Shown: one piece after another, positions 41,528 to 52,807 of the stretch | How positions within the stretch are numbered: position 1 is the stretch's first letter | Layout: each line of letters opens with the position of its first letter | Source of the DNA: Roseateles chitinivorans | GTDB taxonomy: Bacteria > Pseudomonadota > Gammaproteobacteria > Burkholderiales > Burkholderiaceae_C | DNA: 64,000 nt | Reading direction: 5' to 3' | NCBI RefSeq assembly: GCF_002761755.1 | Contig: NZ_PEOG01000012.1 | Coordinates: forward strand, 57,878-121,877 | Made by a program: the position numbers and the translations under genes | The notes under the pieces: model-generated | What the model was told of the DNA's origin: nothing | Seen by the model: only the letters and a program-made list of their open reading frames with translations | Database searches by the model: none

Positions 41528-42559
41528 ATGGCAGAGACCGAGAGCTTTCCCCGTCCCCGTCGTCGCAAGGGCAGCGGTGCCGTCACGCTGCGCGACGTCG
41601 CGCAACTGGCGGGTGTGGCGCCGATCACCGCCTCCCGCGCGATCAACACGCCGTCGCAGGTGTCTCCCGAGGTCCTCGGCCGGGTCACCGAGGCGGTCCG
41701 CAAGACCGGCTATGTGCCCAACCTGCTCGCGGGCGCGCTGTCGTCGATGAAGAGCCGCATGGTCGGCGTCGCCGTCCCGACGATCGCCGGGCCGGTCTTC
41801 CTCGACACCGTGCAGAGCCTGACGGAGGCGCTCTTCGAGGCCGGCTATCAAGTGCTGCTCGGCCAGACCGGCTACGACAACGCCCGCGAGGACGCCTGGC
41901 TGGACGCGATGATCGGGCGCCGGCCCGACGGCCTGGTGCTCACCGGCACCAGCCATTCCGAGCAGGCCCGCACGCGCCTGCGCGCGGCCGGCGTTCCGGT
42001 GGTCGAGACCTGGGACCAGAGCGACGATCCGATCGACATGCTGGTCGGTTTCTCCCATGTGGAGGTCGGCCGCAAGGTGGCCGCCTATCTGCACGAGCGC
42101 GGCTACCGGCGGCTGGCGGGCGTCGCCGGCAGCGACGAGCGCGCGATGCGTCGCTTCCGGGCCTTCCAGGAGCAGGCCCGCGCGCAGGGCGTCGCGCAGG
42201 TGCCGGTCGCCACCGTCGCCACGCCGACCACGCTGGGCAGCGGTCGCCGCGGCCTGGCGGAACTGCTCGCGCATCCCGACGGCATCGACGCGGTGTTCTG
42301 CAGCTCCGATTCGCTGGCGCTGGGCGTCCTCATCGAGGCGCAGGCCCGCGGGCTGCGCGTGCCGCAGGACCTCGCCATCGTCGGCTTCGGCGACCTCGCG
42401 CTGGCCCGAGACCTCGAACCCGCGCTGACCACGGTGCGCATCGACGGTTTCGCCATCGGGCGGCAGGCGGCGCGCTTCATCCTCGATCGCGCCAACGGCC
42501 CGGTCGAGCGCCGCGCGATCGACATCGGCTTCGAGCTGGTCCGGCGCGGCAGCGCCTGA
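41528..42559 (+). CDS. LacI/GntR-type transcriptional regulator
   Basis: A 343-residue LacI-family repressor: helix-turn-helix VTLRDVAQLAGVAPITASRA with hinge helix PNLLAGALSSMKSRM, then a periplasmic-binding-like sensor (GVAVPTIAGPVFLDTVQ, GVPVVETWDQ, DAVFCSSDSLALGVL, IVGFGDLALARDLEP). The sequence is closest in style to gluconate-type regulators. ATG 41528 is preferred to 41513 because TATGAT (41512-41517) looks like a -10 box overlapping the earlier ATG. Two near-identical palindromic operators lie between this gene and the next, so it probably controls the Bug-type receptor. Confidence 0.9.
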   Translation: MAETESFPRPRRRKGSGAVTLRDVAQLAGVAPITASRAINTPSQVSPEVLGRVTEAVRKTGYVPNLLAGALSSMKSRMVGVAVPTIAGPVFLDTVQSLTEALFEAGYQVLLGQTGYDNAREDAWLDAMIGRRPDGLVLTGTSHSEQARTRLRAAGVPVVETWDQSDDPIDMLVGFSHVEVGRKVAAYLHERGYRRLAGVAGSDERAMRRFRAFQEQARAQGVAQVPVATVATPTTLGSGRRGLAELLAHPDGIDAVFCSSDSLALGVLIEAQARGLRVPQDLAIVGFGDLALARDLEPALTTVRIDGFAIGRQAARFILDRANGPVERRAIDIGFELVRRGSA

Positions 42560-42631
42560 GGCGCGCCCGCCCTCCGGCGGGGAGCGGGGGGCCAAACCCG
42601 CCGACCCGGTGAAATCCCCATGAGCGCGCGC

Positions 42632-42690
42632 TTGACGTCAGGTACGGTACCGATACCATCCTCGCCATCAAGAATATGGTATCGGTACCA
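42632..42690 (+). promoter_or_regulatory. Promoter with twin LacI-type operators
   Basis: TTGACG (42632-42637) and TACCAT (42654-42659) form a promoter with a 16-base spacer. CGGTACCGATACCA (42645-42658) and TGGTATCGGTACCA (42677-42690) are palindromic sites centred on CG, of the LacI-family type. They are arranged as inverted copies 32 bases apart, the first overlapping the -10. Confidence 0.75.
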
Positions 42691-42737
42691 AGCCGAGGTC
42701 GGCGAGGGCCGTGCCGTCATGGATGGAGACAAGCGAG

Positions 42738-43742
42738 ATGACTCTGGTGAAGCGGAGCCGTGTGCGGCTCCTGGCCGCCACGGCGGCGATGGTGCTCGGC
42801 GCGACGATGACGACCACCCCGGCGGTCGCAACGGAAGCCGCGAACTGGCCGACGCAGCCGGTGAAGCTGATCGTGCCGTTCGCGCCGGGCGGGACCTCCG
42901 ACGTGCTGGCGCGGGAGATCGCCGCGCGTCTGCAGGTGGCGCTCAAGCAGACCGTCGTCGTCGACAACAAGGCCGGCGCGGGCGGCGTGCTCGGCGCGGA
43001 CAGCGTGGCCAAGGCGGCGCCGGACGGCTACACCGTGCTGCTGGGCACGATCGCGACGCATGCGATCAACCCGGCGCTGATGCCCAGGATGCCCTACAAG
43101 GCCGACCGCGATTTCGCGCCGGTGATCCTGCTGGGCAAGATCTCCAACGTGCTGCTGATCGGGCCGGGCGCGCAGGCCCGGACGGTGAAGGACATCGTCG
43201 CGGCGGCCAAGGCCAAGCCGGGCGACATCACCTTCGCCTCGGCGGGGCAGGGCACGTCGCAGCACCTGTCGGGCGAGGTCTTCCGCCTGATGACCGGCGC
43301 CGACCTGACGCATGTCCCCTACAAGGGCAGCGCGCCGGCGATCCAGGACGTCATGGGCGGCCAGGTGCCGATGAGCTTCGAGACCGTCACCGTCGCGTTG
43401 CCGCAGATCAAGGCGGGCAAGGTCAAGGCGGTGGCGGTGACCTCGGCCCGGCGCAGCGCGCAGCTGCCCGACGTGCCGACGCTGGCGGAGGCCGGCGTTC
43501 CCGGCTTCGATGTGTCGAGCTGGCAGGCGCTGTACCTGCCGGCCGGTACGCCGCCGGCCATCGTCGCCAAGCTCAATGCGGAGGTGCAGAAGATCGTGGC
43601 GCAGCCCGAGGTGAAGGCCAGGATGGAGTCGCTCGGCCTGGAGTACGCGCCGAACACGCCGGCGCAATTCACCGAGTTCCAGAAGGCGGAGCAGGCGCGA
43701 TGGGCGAAGGTGATCAAGGACGGCAACGTCAAGCCCGACTGA
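42738..43742 (+). CDS. Bug-family (TctC-like) tricarboxylate-type binding protein
   Basis: A 334-residue periplasmic receptor with a signal peptide (basic start, hydrophobic core, cleavage near TPAVA) and the Bug signature NWPTQPVKLIVPFAPGGTSDVLAR, NKAGAGGVLGADSVAKAAPDGYT, THVPYKGSAPAIQDVMGGQV and VPTLAEAGVPGFD. The start at 42738 gives a normal signal peptide; upstream in-frame ATGs (42711, 42720) add a polar prefix. No tctAB membrane genes are adjacent, as is common for the many orphan Bug proteins of Burkholderiales. Its operators imply induction by the LacI regulator's effector, possibly its own ligand. Confidence 0.93.
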   Translation: MTLVKRSRVRLLAATAAMVLGATMTTTPAVATEAANWPTQPVKLIVPFAPGGTSDVLAREIAARLQVALKQTVVVDNKAGAGGVLGADSVAKAAPDGYTVLLGTIATHAINPALMPRMPYKADRDFAPVILLGKISNVLLIGPGAQARTVKDIVAAAKAKPGDITFASAGQGTSQHLSGEVFRLMTGADLTHVPYKGSAPAIQDVMGGQVPMSFETVTVALPQIKAGKVKAVAVTSARRSAQLPDVPTLAEAGVPGFDVSSWQALYLPAGTPPAIVAKLNAEVQKIVAQPEVKARMESLGLEYAPNTPAQFTEFQKAEQARWAKVIKDGNVKPD

Positions 43743-43842
43743 TCGCGGGCCGATCCGTCTCCCGCACAGCAAGGGAAATCACCCGTCGGGCCGTTCACCG
43801 ACCCCCTCCTAGAATGGGTTTCAGACCCTCAGAGGAGACAGC

Positions 43843-44424
43843 ATGGCGACGGCCCGACGCGGCAAGACGGCAACCGGCGGCGAGGACCCCGCGCAACCGA
43901 AGGGGCCGCGGGTCCTGAAGAAGTACCCCAACCGGCGGCTCTACGACACCCAGACCAGCAGCTACATCACCTTGGCGGACGTCAAGAAGATGGTGCTCGA
44001 GGGCGAGGTGTTCGAGGTCCGCGACGCCAAGTCGGGCGAGGAGCTGACGCGCTCCATCCTGCTGCAGATCATCCTGGAGGAGGAGATGGGCGGGATGCCG
44101 ATGTTCTCGACGCCGCTGCTGGCGCAGATCATCCGCTTCTACGGCCATGCGATGCAGGGCCTGATGGGCGCCTATCTTGAAAAGAATCTGCAGGCCTTCG
44201 GCGAGATGCAGGCCCGCTTCGCCGAGCAGAGCAAGGGCGCGGGTTTCGACCCGCAGCTGTGGTCGCAGTTCATGAGCGGCCAGGCGCCGATGATGCAGGG
44301 CCTGATGGGCAACTACCTGGAACAGTCCAAGAACCTGTTCCTGCAGATGCAGGAGCAGTTCCAGAGCGCCGGCAACATCTTCCCCGGCATGCCGGGCTTT
44401 CCGCCGCAACCGCCCAAGAAGTAA
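43843..44424 (+). CDS. phaR: Polyhydroxyalkanoate synthesis repressor PhaR
   Basis: A 193-residue regulator with the invariant PHB DNA-binding start (RVLKKYPNRRLYDTQTSSYI), the TLADVKKMVLEGEVFEVRDAKSG segment, then a Met/Gln-rich C-terminal region that in PhaR binds PHB granules and phasin. AGGAG lies before the ATG, with TAGAAT at 43810-43815. PhaR represses phasin (phaP) transcription and senses free polymer. Together with 3-hydroxybutyrate dehydrogenase it shows the organism makes and uses PHB. Confidence 0.95.
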   Translation: MATARRGKTATGGEDPAQPKGPRVLKKYPNRRLYDTQTSSYITLADVKKMVLEGEVFEVRDAKSGEELTRSILLQIILEEEMGGMPMFSTPLLAQIIRFYGHAMQGLMGAYLEKNLQAFGEMQARFAEQSKGAGFDPQLWSQFMSGQAPMMQGLMGNYLEQSKNLFLQMQEQFQSAGNIFPGMPGFPPQPPKK

Positions 44425-44434
44425 GGCACTGAAG

Positions 44435-44453
44435 GCCGGCGGCAGCCGCCGGC
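44435..44453. terminator. Palindrome between convergent phaR and GFA genes
   Basis: GCCGGCGGC and GCCGCCGGC, nine-base perfect arms with a one-base centre. There is no T tract, so it may act as a bidirectional stop only weakly. Confidence 0.45.
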
Positions 44454-44454
44454 G

Positions 44455-44922
44455 CTACAGCCCGTGCCGCCGATGCCAATCGGCGAGCGACTCGTCGGGG
44501 AAATGGTCGAAGCGCTCGTCGCCTGGCCGGCCTTCGACCTCCACCCATGCGGCCTTCGAGTCGAGCAACCCATGCACGTTCTCGGGCGGCTTGGGCAGGG
44601 GCGTGTCGATGGCGCTGGCATGCGGGTAGATCTGGTCGGGCCACTGGTCGTCCTCGATCCAGAGGGCCGTGCCGCAGCGGCCGCAGAAGTGCCGCTGGCC
44701 GGAGCTCTCCTTGCCGTCGATCACCGCGCGGTAGACCCGCAGGTCGCGTTTGCCCTTGATGAGCTTGAAGGTCCGGTGGTCGGCGCCGATGTTGATCGCA
44801 TAGCCGCCAGTGCCGGCGGTCTTGCGGCAGATCGAGCAGTAGCAGCGCAGGAACGGACAAGGCTCGGTCGAATCGACCGAGAAGCGGATGCGGCCGCAGT
44901 GGCAGGAGCCTTCGAGGTGCAT
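44455..44922 (-). CDS. GFA-family (CENP-V/Gfa-type) zinc protein
   Basis: A 155-residue protein of the glutathione-dependent formaldehyde-activating enzyme fold. Zinc-site cysteines are in [22 protein letters not shown] and [10 protein letters not shown]; the N-terminal [10 protein letters not shown] is diagnostic. The start at 44922 is chosen for this reason, the upstream extension being Pro/Ser-rich. Only a few members act on S-hydroxymethylglutathione; most have no known substrate, so no reaction is assigned. It converges with phaR. Confidence 0.88.
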   Translation of the reverse strand: MHLEGSCHCGRIRFSVDSTEPCPFLRCYCSICRKTAGTGGYAINIGADHRTFKLIKGKRDLRVYRAVIDGKESSGQRHFCGRCGTALWIEDDQWPDQIYPHASAIDTPLPKPPENVHGLLDSKAAWVEVEGRPGDERFDHFPDESLADWHRRHGL

Positions 44923-45091
44923 GGGCGGGTCTCCGGGACGTGATGGCGGGTCGCGGCAAGTCGCATGCCCCGGCGAAGGCGCCGATGCCGCAGAGGAAAT
45001 CACGGGCACCGGCGGCGGCCCTGCCCGTGGCCGGGAGCGCTCGCTTACAATGCCGCCCCAGCTCCCAGCCAGGCCCTCCGGCGGAAATCAA

Positions 45092-46501
45092 ATGGAATCA
45101 ACGACTTACGACCTCTCCGCCGACAAGAAGGCTGCCGCTCCGAAGATCGGTTTCGTCTCGCTCGGCTGCCCCAAGGCGCTCACCGATTCCGAACTGATCC
45201 TCACCCAGCTCCGCGCCGAGGGCTACGAGACCTCCAAGACCTTCGCCGGCGCCGACCTGGTCATCGTCAACACCTGCGGCTTCATCGACGACGCGGTCAA
45301 GGAGTCGCTGGACACCATTGGCGAGGCGCTGGCCGAGAACGGCAAGGTCATCGTCACCGGCTGCCTCGGCGCCAAGGCCGGGGCGAGCTCCGACAACATG
45401 GTCCGCGAGGTGCATCCCAGCGTCCTGGCCGTCACCGGCCCGCATGCGACGCAGGAAGTGATGGACGCGGTCCACACCCACGTCCCCAAGCCGCACGATC
45501 CGTTCATCGACCTCGTTCCCGAGGCCCGCGGCGTGGCCGGCATCAAGCTCACGCCCAAGCACTACGCCTACCTGAAGATCTCCGAAGGCTGCAACCACCG
45601 CTGCAGCTTCTGCATCATCCCCAGCATGCGCGGCGACCTGGTCTCGCGTCCGATCGGCGACGTGCTGTCCGAGGCCAAGGCGCTGTTCGAGTCCGGCGTC
45701 CGGGAGCTGCTGGTCATCAGCCAGGACACCAGCGCCTACGGCGTCGACATCAAGTACCGCACCGGCTTCTGGGACGGCAAGCCGGTCAAGACCCGCATGT
45801 TCGACCTGGTCGCCCAGCTCGGCGAGATCGCCAAGCCCTATGGCGCCTGGGTCCGGCTGCACTACGTCTATCCGTACCCGCATGTCGACGAGGTGCTGCC
45901 GATGATGGCCGAGGGCCTCATCCTTCCCTACCTGGATGTCCCGTTCCAGCACGCCCATCCCGACGTGCTCAAGCGCATGAAGCGCCCGGCCAACGGCGAG
46001 AAGAACCTCGAGCGCATCCAGCGCTGGCGCGAGATCTGTCCCGAACTGGTGATCCGCTCCACCTTCATCGCCGGCTTCCCCGGCGAGACCGAGGCCGAGT
46101 TCCAGTACCTGCTGGACTTCATGCGCGAGGCGCAGATCGACCGCGCCGGCTGCTTCGCCTACTCGCCGATCGATGGCGCGCCGGCCAATGCCCTGGAGGG
46201 CGCGCTTCCCGACGAGGTCCGCGAGGAGCGCCGCGCGCGCTTCATGGCGGTGGCCGAGGAGGTGTCGATCGCCAAGCTGCAGCGCCGCATCGGCGCGACG
46301 ATGCAGGTGCTGGTCGACTCGGCGCCCGCGCTGGGCCGCAAGGGCGGCGTCGGCCGCTCGTATGCCGACGCGCCGGAGATCGACGGCACCGTCCGCCTGC
46401 TGCCGCCCGAGAAGGCCAGCAAGCAGCTCCGCGTGGGCGAATTCACCCGCGCCCGCATCGTCGGCGCCGAGGGGCATGACCTGATCGCGCTGCCGATCTG
46501 A
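45092..46501 (+). CDS. rimO: Ribosomal protein S12 methylthiotransferase RimO
   Basis: A 469-residue radical-SAM methylthiotransferase. N-terminal UPF0004 domain with three cluster cysteines ([35 protein letters not shown]), then the radical-SAM motif [17 protein letters not shown], and a C-terminal TRAM domain ending [14 protein letters not shown]. RimO (not MiaB) is indicated by [10 protein letters not shown] and [17 protein letters not shown]. It adds a methylthio group to Asp88 of S12. ATG 45092 has GCGGA upstream; TACAAT at 45046-45051 looks like its -10. Confidence 0.95.
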   Translation: MESTTYDLSADKKAAAPKIGFVSLGCPKALTDSELILTQLRAEGYETSKTFAGADLVIVNTCGFIDDAVKESLDTIGEALAENGKVIVTGCLGAKAGASSDNMVREVHPSVLAVTGPHATQEVMDAVHTHVPKPHDPFIDLVPEARGVAGIKLTPKHYAYLKISEGCNHRCSFCIIPSMRGDLVSRPIGDVLSEAKALFESGVRELLVISQDTSAYGVDIKYRTGFWDGKPVKTRMFDLVAQLGEIAKPYGAWVRLHYVYPYPHVDEVLPMMAEGLILPYLDVPFQHAHPDVLKRMKRPANGEKNLERIQRWREICPELVIRSTFIAGFPGETEAEFQYLLDFMREAQIDRAGCFAYSPIDGAPANALEGALPDEVREERRARFMAVAEEVSIAKLQRRIGATMQVLVDSAPALGRKGGVGRSYADAPEIDGTVRLLPPEKASKQLRVGEFTRARIVGAEGHDLIALPI

Positions 46502-46558
46502 TCGACGGCGCGCGCCTCCCGGGCCTGCGCATCGCGGGCGCCCCGCCGCTCACCAGCC

Positions 46559-46586
46559 ACGCCGGCCTCGTGCCGGCGTTGTCATT
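46559..46586 (+). terminator. Possible terminator after rimO
   Basis: Eight-base stem ACGCCGGC / GCCGGCGT with loop CTCGT followed by TGTCATT; the T tract is poor. Confidence 0.45.
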
Positions 46587-46651
46587 GCTGGCGCACGGGC
46601 CGTCGCGGCTGCCGCAGAATGGCCGTCCCATTCCCAGCGTCAGGAAACCTC

Positions 46652-47863
46652 GTGAGCAAACGCGGCCCGTCCACCGAGCAGATCCACCACCCGTTCCGCG
46701 CGCCTGACGGCTGGGAGGCCGTCGCGGTGCCGGTGGCCAAGGCCTCGACGGTGCTCTTCAAGAACACCGCCGAACTGCACCGGCCGCGTGCCCAGGACGG
46801 CATCAGCTATCGCTACGGCCTGCCGGGCACGCCCACCACCTACACCTTGGCCGCGCGCATCGCGACGCTCGAGCATGCCGAGCACTGCGTGCTGACGCCC
46901 AGCGGCCTGGCCGCGATCACGCTGACCAGCCTGGCCTTCCTCCAGCCCGGCGACGAGGTGCTGGTGCCGGACAACGTCTACGGCCAGAACCGGCACATCA
47001 CCACCGGGCTGCTGACGCGGCTCGGCATCTCGCATCGCTTCTACGATCCGCTGGACGTGCCGGCGTTCGAGGCGATGCTGTCGCCCCGCACGAAGCTGGT
47101 GTGGCTGGAGGCGGCCGGTTCGATCACGCTGGAGTTCCCCGACCTCATCGGCCTGCTGACGGCCTGCCGCGCGCGCGGCGTGCTCACCGCGCTCGACAAC
47201 ACTTGGGGCGCGGGCCTCGCGTTCAACGCCTTCGAGGTGGCGCCCGATCTGGCTCCGGGCCTGGGCGCGGATCTCAGCATGCAGGCGCTGACCAAGTTCC
47301 CCTCCGGCGGCGCGGACCTGCTGATGGGGGCCGTCTGCACGCGGGATGCCGCGCTGCATCGGCAACTGGTCGCGATGCATGAATTCCTCGGCCATGGCGT
47401 GGGGCAGAACGACGTCGAGGCGGTGCTGCGCGGTCTGCCGAGCATCGTGCTGCGCTACCGCGCGCAGGACGCCGCGACCCGCGATCTGGCGCGCTGGATG
47501 GCCGCGCGGCCGGAGATCGCGCGGGTGTTGCATCCGGCGCTGCCGGACTCGCCCGGTCATGCGCACTGGCGGCGTGTGAGCCCGGATGCGGGCGGCTGCC
47601 TGTTCTCGGCCGTGTTCCGACCGACCTACGACGCGCGGCAGGTCGACGCGTTCGTCGATGCGCTGCGCTGCTTCGGGATCGGTTATTCCTGGGCCGGGCC
47701 GATGAGCCTGGCGGTGCCCTACGACCTCAGCCGGAGCCGCTCGCTCGGGCTGCCGTGGTCGGCGGAGGAGGGCGGCACGCTGGTGCGCTTCGCCATCGGG
47801 CTGGAGGACGTGGAGGACCTGCGCGCCGACCTGGCGCAAGCGTTCGAGGTGCTGAAAGGCTGA
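46652..47863 (+). CDS. metC: Cystathionine beta-lyase-like PLP enzyme
   Basis: A 403-residue member of the Cys/Met-metabolism PLP family. Landmarks are ISYRYGLPGTPTTYTLA, the cofactor-contact VLTPSGLAAITLTSLAFL, DNTWGAGLAFN, and the PLP lysine in MQALTKFPSGGADLLMG. The latter replaces the usual T-K-Y-x-x-G-H-S-D, but the Lys is kept. The GTG at 46652 with AGGAAA 6 bases upstream is preferred over the ATG at 46619, which overlaps a -10-like CAGAAT. MetC-type beta-elimination of cystathionine is likely; a gamma-lyase or other C-S lyase role is possible. Confidence 0.85.
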   Translation: MSKRGPSTEQIHHPFRAPDGWEAVAVPVAKASTVLFKNTAELHRPRAQDGISYRYGLPGTPTTYTLAARIATLEHAEHCVLTPSGLAAITLTSLAFLQPGDEVLVPDNVYGQNRHITTGLLTRLGISHRFYDPLDVPAFEAMLSPRTKLVWLEAAGSITLEFPDLIGLLTACRARGVLTALDNTWGAGLAFNAFEVAPDLAPGLGADLSMQALTKFPSGGADLLMGAVCTRDAALHRQLVAMHEFLGHGVGQNDVEAVLRGLPSIVLRYRAQDAATRDLARWMAARPEIARVLHPALPDSPGHAHWRRVSPDAGGCLFSAVFRPTYDARQVDAFVDALRCFGIGYSWAGPMSLAVPYDLSRSRSLGLPWSAEEGGTLVRFAIGLEDVEDLRADLAQAFEVLKG

Positions 47864-47909
47864 AGCCGCCGGGGGCCGAGGCGCCGGAGCGGCCGAGCAC
47901 CGCGGCCGC

Positions 47910-48374
47910 TCAGTCCTTGGCGGGGCCGGACACCTTGTGTCGCATCAGGCGGCCCTTCTCGCGCTCCCAGTCGCGCTTCTTCTCCGTCTCGCGCTTGTCG
48001 TGCTGCGCCTTGCCCTTGGCCAGCGCGATCTGCGCCTTCACGCGGCCGTTCTTGTAGTGCAGGTCCAGCGGGATCAGGGTGAAGCCGCGCTGCTCGACCT
48101 TGCCGATCAGGCGGCGGATGTCGGCCCGGCTCATCAGCAGCTTCTTGGTCCGGTCGGCCTGCGGATGCACATGGGTGGACGCGGTGCGCAGCGGATTGAT
48201 GCGGCAGCCGATCAGAAAGAGCTCGCCCTCGCGGATGAGGACGTAGCCGTCCGGCAGCTGGACCTGACCGGCGCGGATCGCCTTGACTTCCCAACCTTCC
48301 AGGACGATGCCGGCCTCGTACTGCTCCTCGATGTGGTACTCGAATCGGGCGCGACGGTTTTCTGCGATGGACAT
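47910..48374 (-). CDS. smpB: SsrA-binding protein SmpB
   Basis: A 154-residue tmRNA partner for ribosome rescue: [65 protein letters not shown] and the basic tail [19 protein letters not shown]. The start at 48374 fits the family; the upstream residues are Arg/Pro-rich. It is divergent from ratA, the arrangement commonly seen for smpB/ratA/rnfH. Confidence 0.97.
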   Translation of the reverse strand: MSIAENRRARFEYHIEEQYEAGIVLEGWEVKAIRAGQVQLPDGYVLIREGELFLIGCRINPLRTASTHVHPQADRTKKLLMSRADIRRLIGKVEQRGFTLIPLDLHYKNGRVKAQIALAKGKAQHDKRETEKKRDWEREKGRLMRHKVSGPAKD

Positions 48375-48480
48375 AGGCGGGGGTGTTCTTCTCGTGCGGC
48401 GCACGGCGGGCGTGACAGCCGGATGGCGGCCAGATGGGGGCGATCGGGCCGCCTACAATCCCGCCATTCTAAGAACCGCC

Positions 48481-48945
48481 ATGAAGCACGTCCGGAAGAC
48501 AGTCCTCCTTTGGTACTCGCCGCGCGAGATGTACGAACTGGTGACCCAGGTCGAGCGCTATCCGGAGTTCCTGCCGTGGTGCTCGGCCGCCGACATCCTG
48601 GAGCGTCACGACAACGGCATGACCGCGCGGCTGTCGCTGCATTACGCCGGCCTGCGCCACGCCTTCACCACCCGCAACACGCATGAGACCGACCAGCGCG
48701 TGCGCATGGAGCTGGTCGACGGTCCGTTCTCCAAGCTCGACGGCGACTGGCGCTTCCTGCCGCTGAACCGCCCCGGCACGCCGCCGGGCAGCGAGCCCAA
48801 GGCCTGCAAGGTCGAGTTCGAACTGCGCTACGCGTTTTCGAGCTTCGCGCTCGAGGCGGTCGTCAGCCCGGTCTTCGATCGCATCGCCAACACCTTCGTC
48901 GACAGCTTCGTGAAGCGCGCCGAGCAGGTCCATGGACCCCGCTGA
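48481..48945 (+). CDS. ratA: RatA/COQ10-type START-domain protein
   Basis: A 154-residue START-like fold protein: MKHVRKTVLLWYSPREMYELV, YPEFLPWCSAADIL, FELRYAFSSFALEAVVSPVFD. Related proteins bind ubiquinone (Coq10) and E. coli RatA has been described as an inhibitor of ribosome association. TACAAT at 48454-48459 lies 21 bases before the ATG. The next gene, rnfH, overlaps its end by 14 bases. Confidence 0.92.
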   Translation: MKHVRKTVLLWYSPREMYELVTQVERYPEFLPWCSAADILERHDNGMTARLSLHYAGLRHAFTTRNTHETDQRVRMELVDGPFSKLDGDWRFLPLNRPGTPPGSEPKACKVEFELRYAFSSFALEAVVSPVFDRIANTFVDSFVKRAEQVHGPR

Positions 48946-49255
48946 ACTGTCGGTCGAGCTCTTCTGGAGCCCTGCGCGCGGTGAACTGCGCGAACAGCGC
49001 CTGAGCCTGCCCGCGGGCAGCACCTTGCGGGAGGCCCTGGTGGCCAGCCAGTGGTTCGAGCCGGCCGGGATCGAGACGCTGACCGTGGGCATCTGGGGAC
49101 GAATGGTGGCGCTCGACACACCGCTGCGCGAGCGTGACCGCATCGAGGTCTATCGCCCGCTGACCGTCGATCCGAAGGAGGCGCGCCGCCAGCGTTTCCA
49201 GGCGGCGGGCAGCCGCATCGTGACGCGGCATCGACCGCTGGGCCGCAAGGCCTGA
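48932..49255 (+). CDS. rnfH: RnfH-family ubiquitin-like protein
   Basis: A 107-residue UPF0125/RnfH protein with a beta-grasp fold: LSVELFWSPARGELREQRLSL, EALVASQWFEPAGIETL, GIWGRMVALDTPLRERDRIEVYRPL then DPKEARRQR, the closing motif of the family. Its function is unknown; the name comes from Rnf clusters, but it normally travels with ratA and smpB as here. It overlaps the ratA stop by 14 bases, so translation is coupled. Confidence 0.93.
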   Translation: MDPAELSVELFWSPARGELREQRLSLPAGSTLREALVASQWFEPAGIETLTVGIWGRMVALDTPLRERDRIEVYRPLTVDPKEARRQRFQAAGSRIVTRHRPLGRKA

Positions 49256-49339
49256 CGAACCGAAGACGCCAGCGCCGGGGGGCGGTGCGGCGAGCGCGGG
49301 CACATCGACGACCAGGACGCGCGCAGGACCGGGCAGCAA

Positions 49340-49367
49340 AAAGGCCGCGTGAGCGGCCTTTCGTTTT
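49340..49367. terminator. Terminator after rnfH
   Basis: Nine-base stem AAAGGCCGC / GCGGCCTTT with loop GTGA, followed by CGTTTT; the A-run before it could serve the minus strand (DUF4124 gene) as well. Confidence 0.85.
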
Positions 49368-49432
49368 ACCGGCGGTCACCGGACTTACGTCCGGCTTGCC
49401 GCCCGGTGTTGTTTGCCGGACGCGTTCCGGCC

Positions 49433-49930
49433 CTATTTGCAGTTCGCCGTGATCACCGTCTGCATCTGGCGGATCTCGTCCTGGCGCATCTGCTCGGTCA
49501 TCGGCTGCGATTCGCCACCGACCGTGCCCTTGCGCAGGCGCACGCCGGACTCGAGCATGCGCTGGCGGTTCTGCGCCTGGCGGCAGTTCTCGGCCATCGC
49601 CTCGTTGCGGGCCTTGTCCTCCTGCGCCTTGCGTTCGCGCTCGACCTTCTCGCGCGAGGACGGCTCGCTGGCGGCGCGGCCCGGCGCGGAGGCGCCGGAA
49701 GCCGCCGCCGAGGCCGGCGCGCCCGGCGCGGGGGCCACGCGCACGGCATTGGAGGGGCGCTGCAGGATGTCCTTCTCGGCCACGCTCGGCGGCGGCGGAC
49801 GGTCGCTGTATTGCGTGCGGCCATCGGCGTCGCGCCACTTCCATTGGGCGTGCGCGATCGAGGTCAGCGCCATCAGCGCCAGCGCGCACATCACGCCCAG
49901 CGGGCGTCGCGGGAGTCGGGGATTCATCAT
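49433..49930 (-). CDS. DUF4124-containing exported protein
   Basis: A 165-residue protein with a signal peptide (hydrophobic core GVMCALALMALTSIAHA) and an N-terminal DUF4124 motif (QWKWRDADGRTQYSDRPPPP), a short domain found in many exported proteobacterial proteins of unknown function. The rest is an Ala/Ser/Pro linker and a charged helix with two cysteines (ENCRQAQ and TANCK) that may form a disulfide. The second Met is an equal start candidate. It diverges from guaB. Confidence 0.82.
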   Translation of the reverse strand: MMNPRLPRRPLGVMCALALMALTSIAHAQWKWRDADGRTQYSDRPPPPSVAEKDILQRPSNAVRVAPAPGAPASAAASGASAPGRAASEPSSREKVERERKAQEDKARNEAMAENCRQAQNRQRMLESGVRLRKGTVGGESQPMTEQMRQDEIRQMQTVITANCK

Positions 49931-49958
49931 GGGCGTGAAGTGTACTGCCGGCCTTCTC

Positions 49959-52755
<2,797 letters not shown>

Positions 52756-52807
52756 GCGCCGCCGCTCTGTCCGCAACCGAATCCCCAAGCATCGCTAGAA
52801 GCTGACC

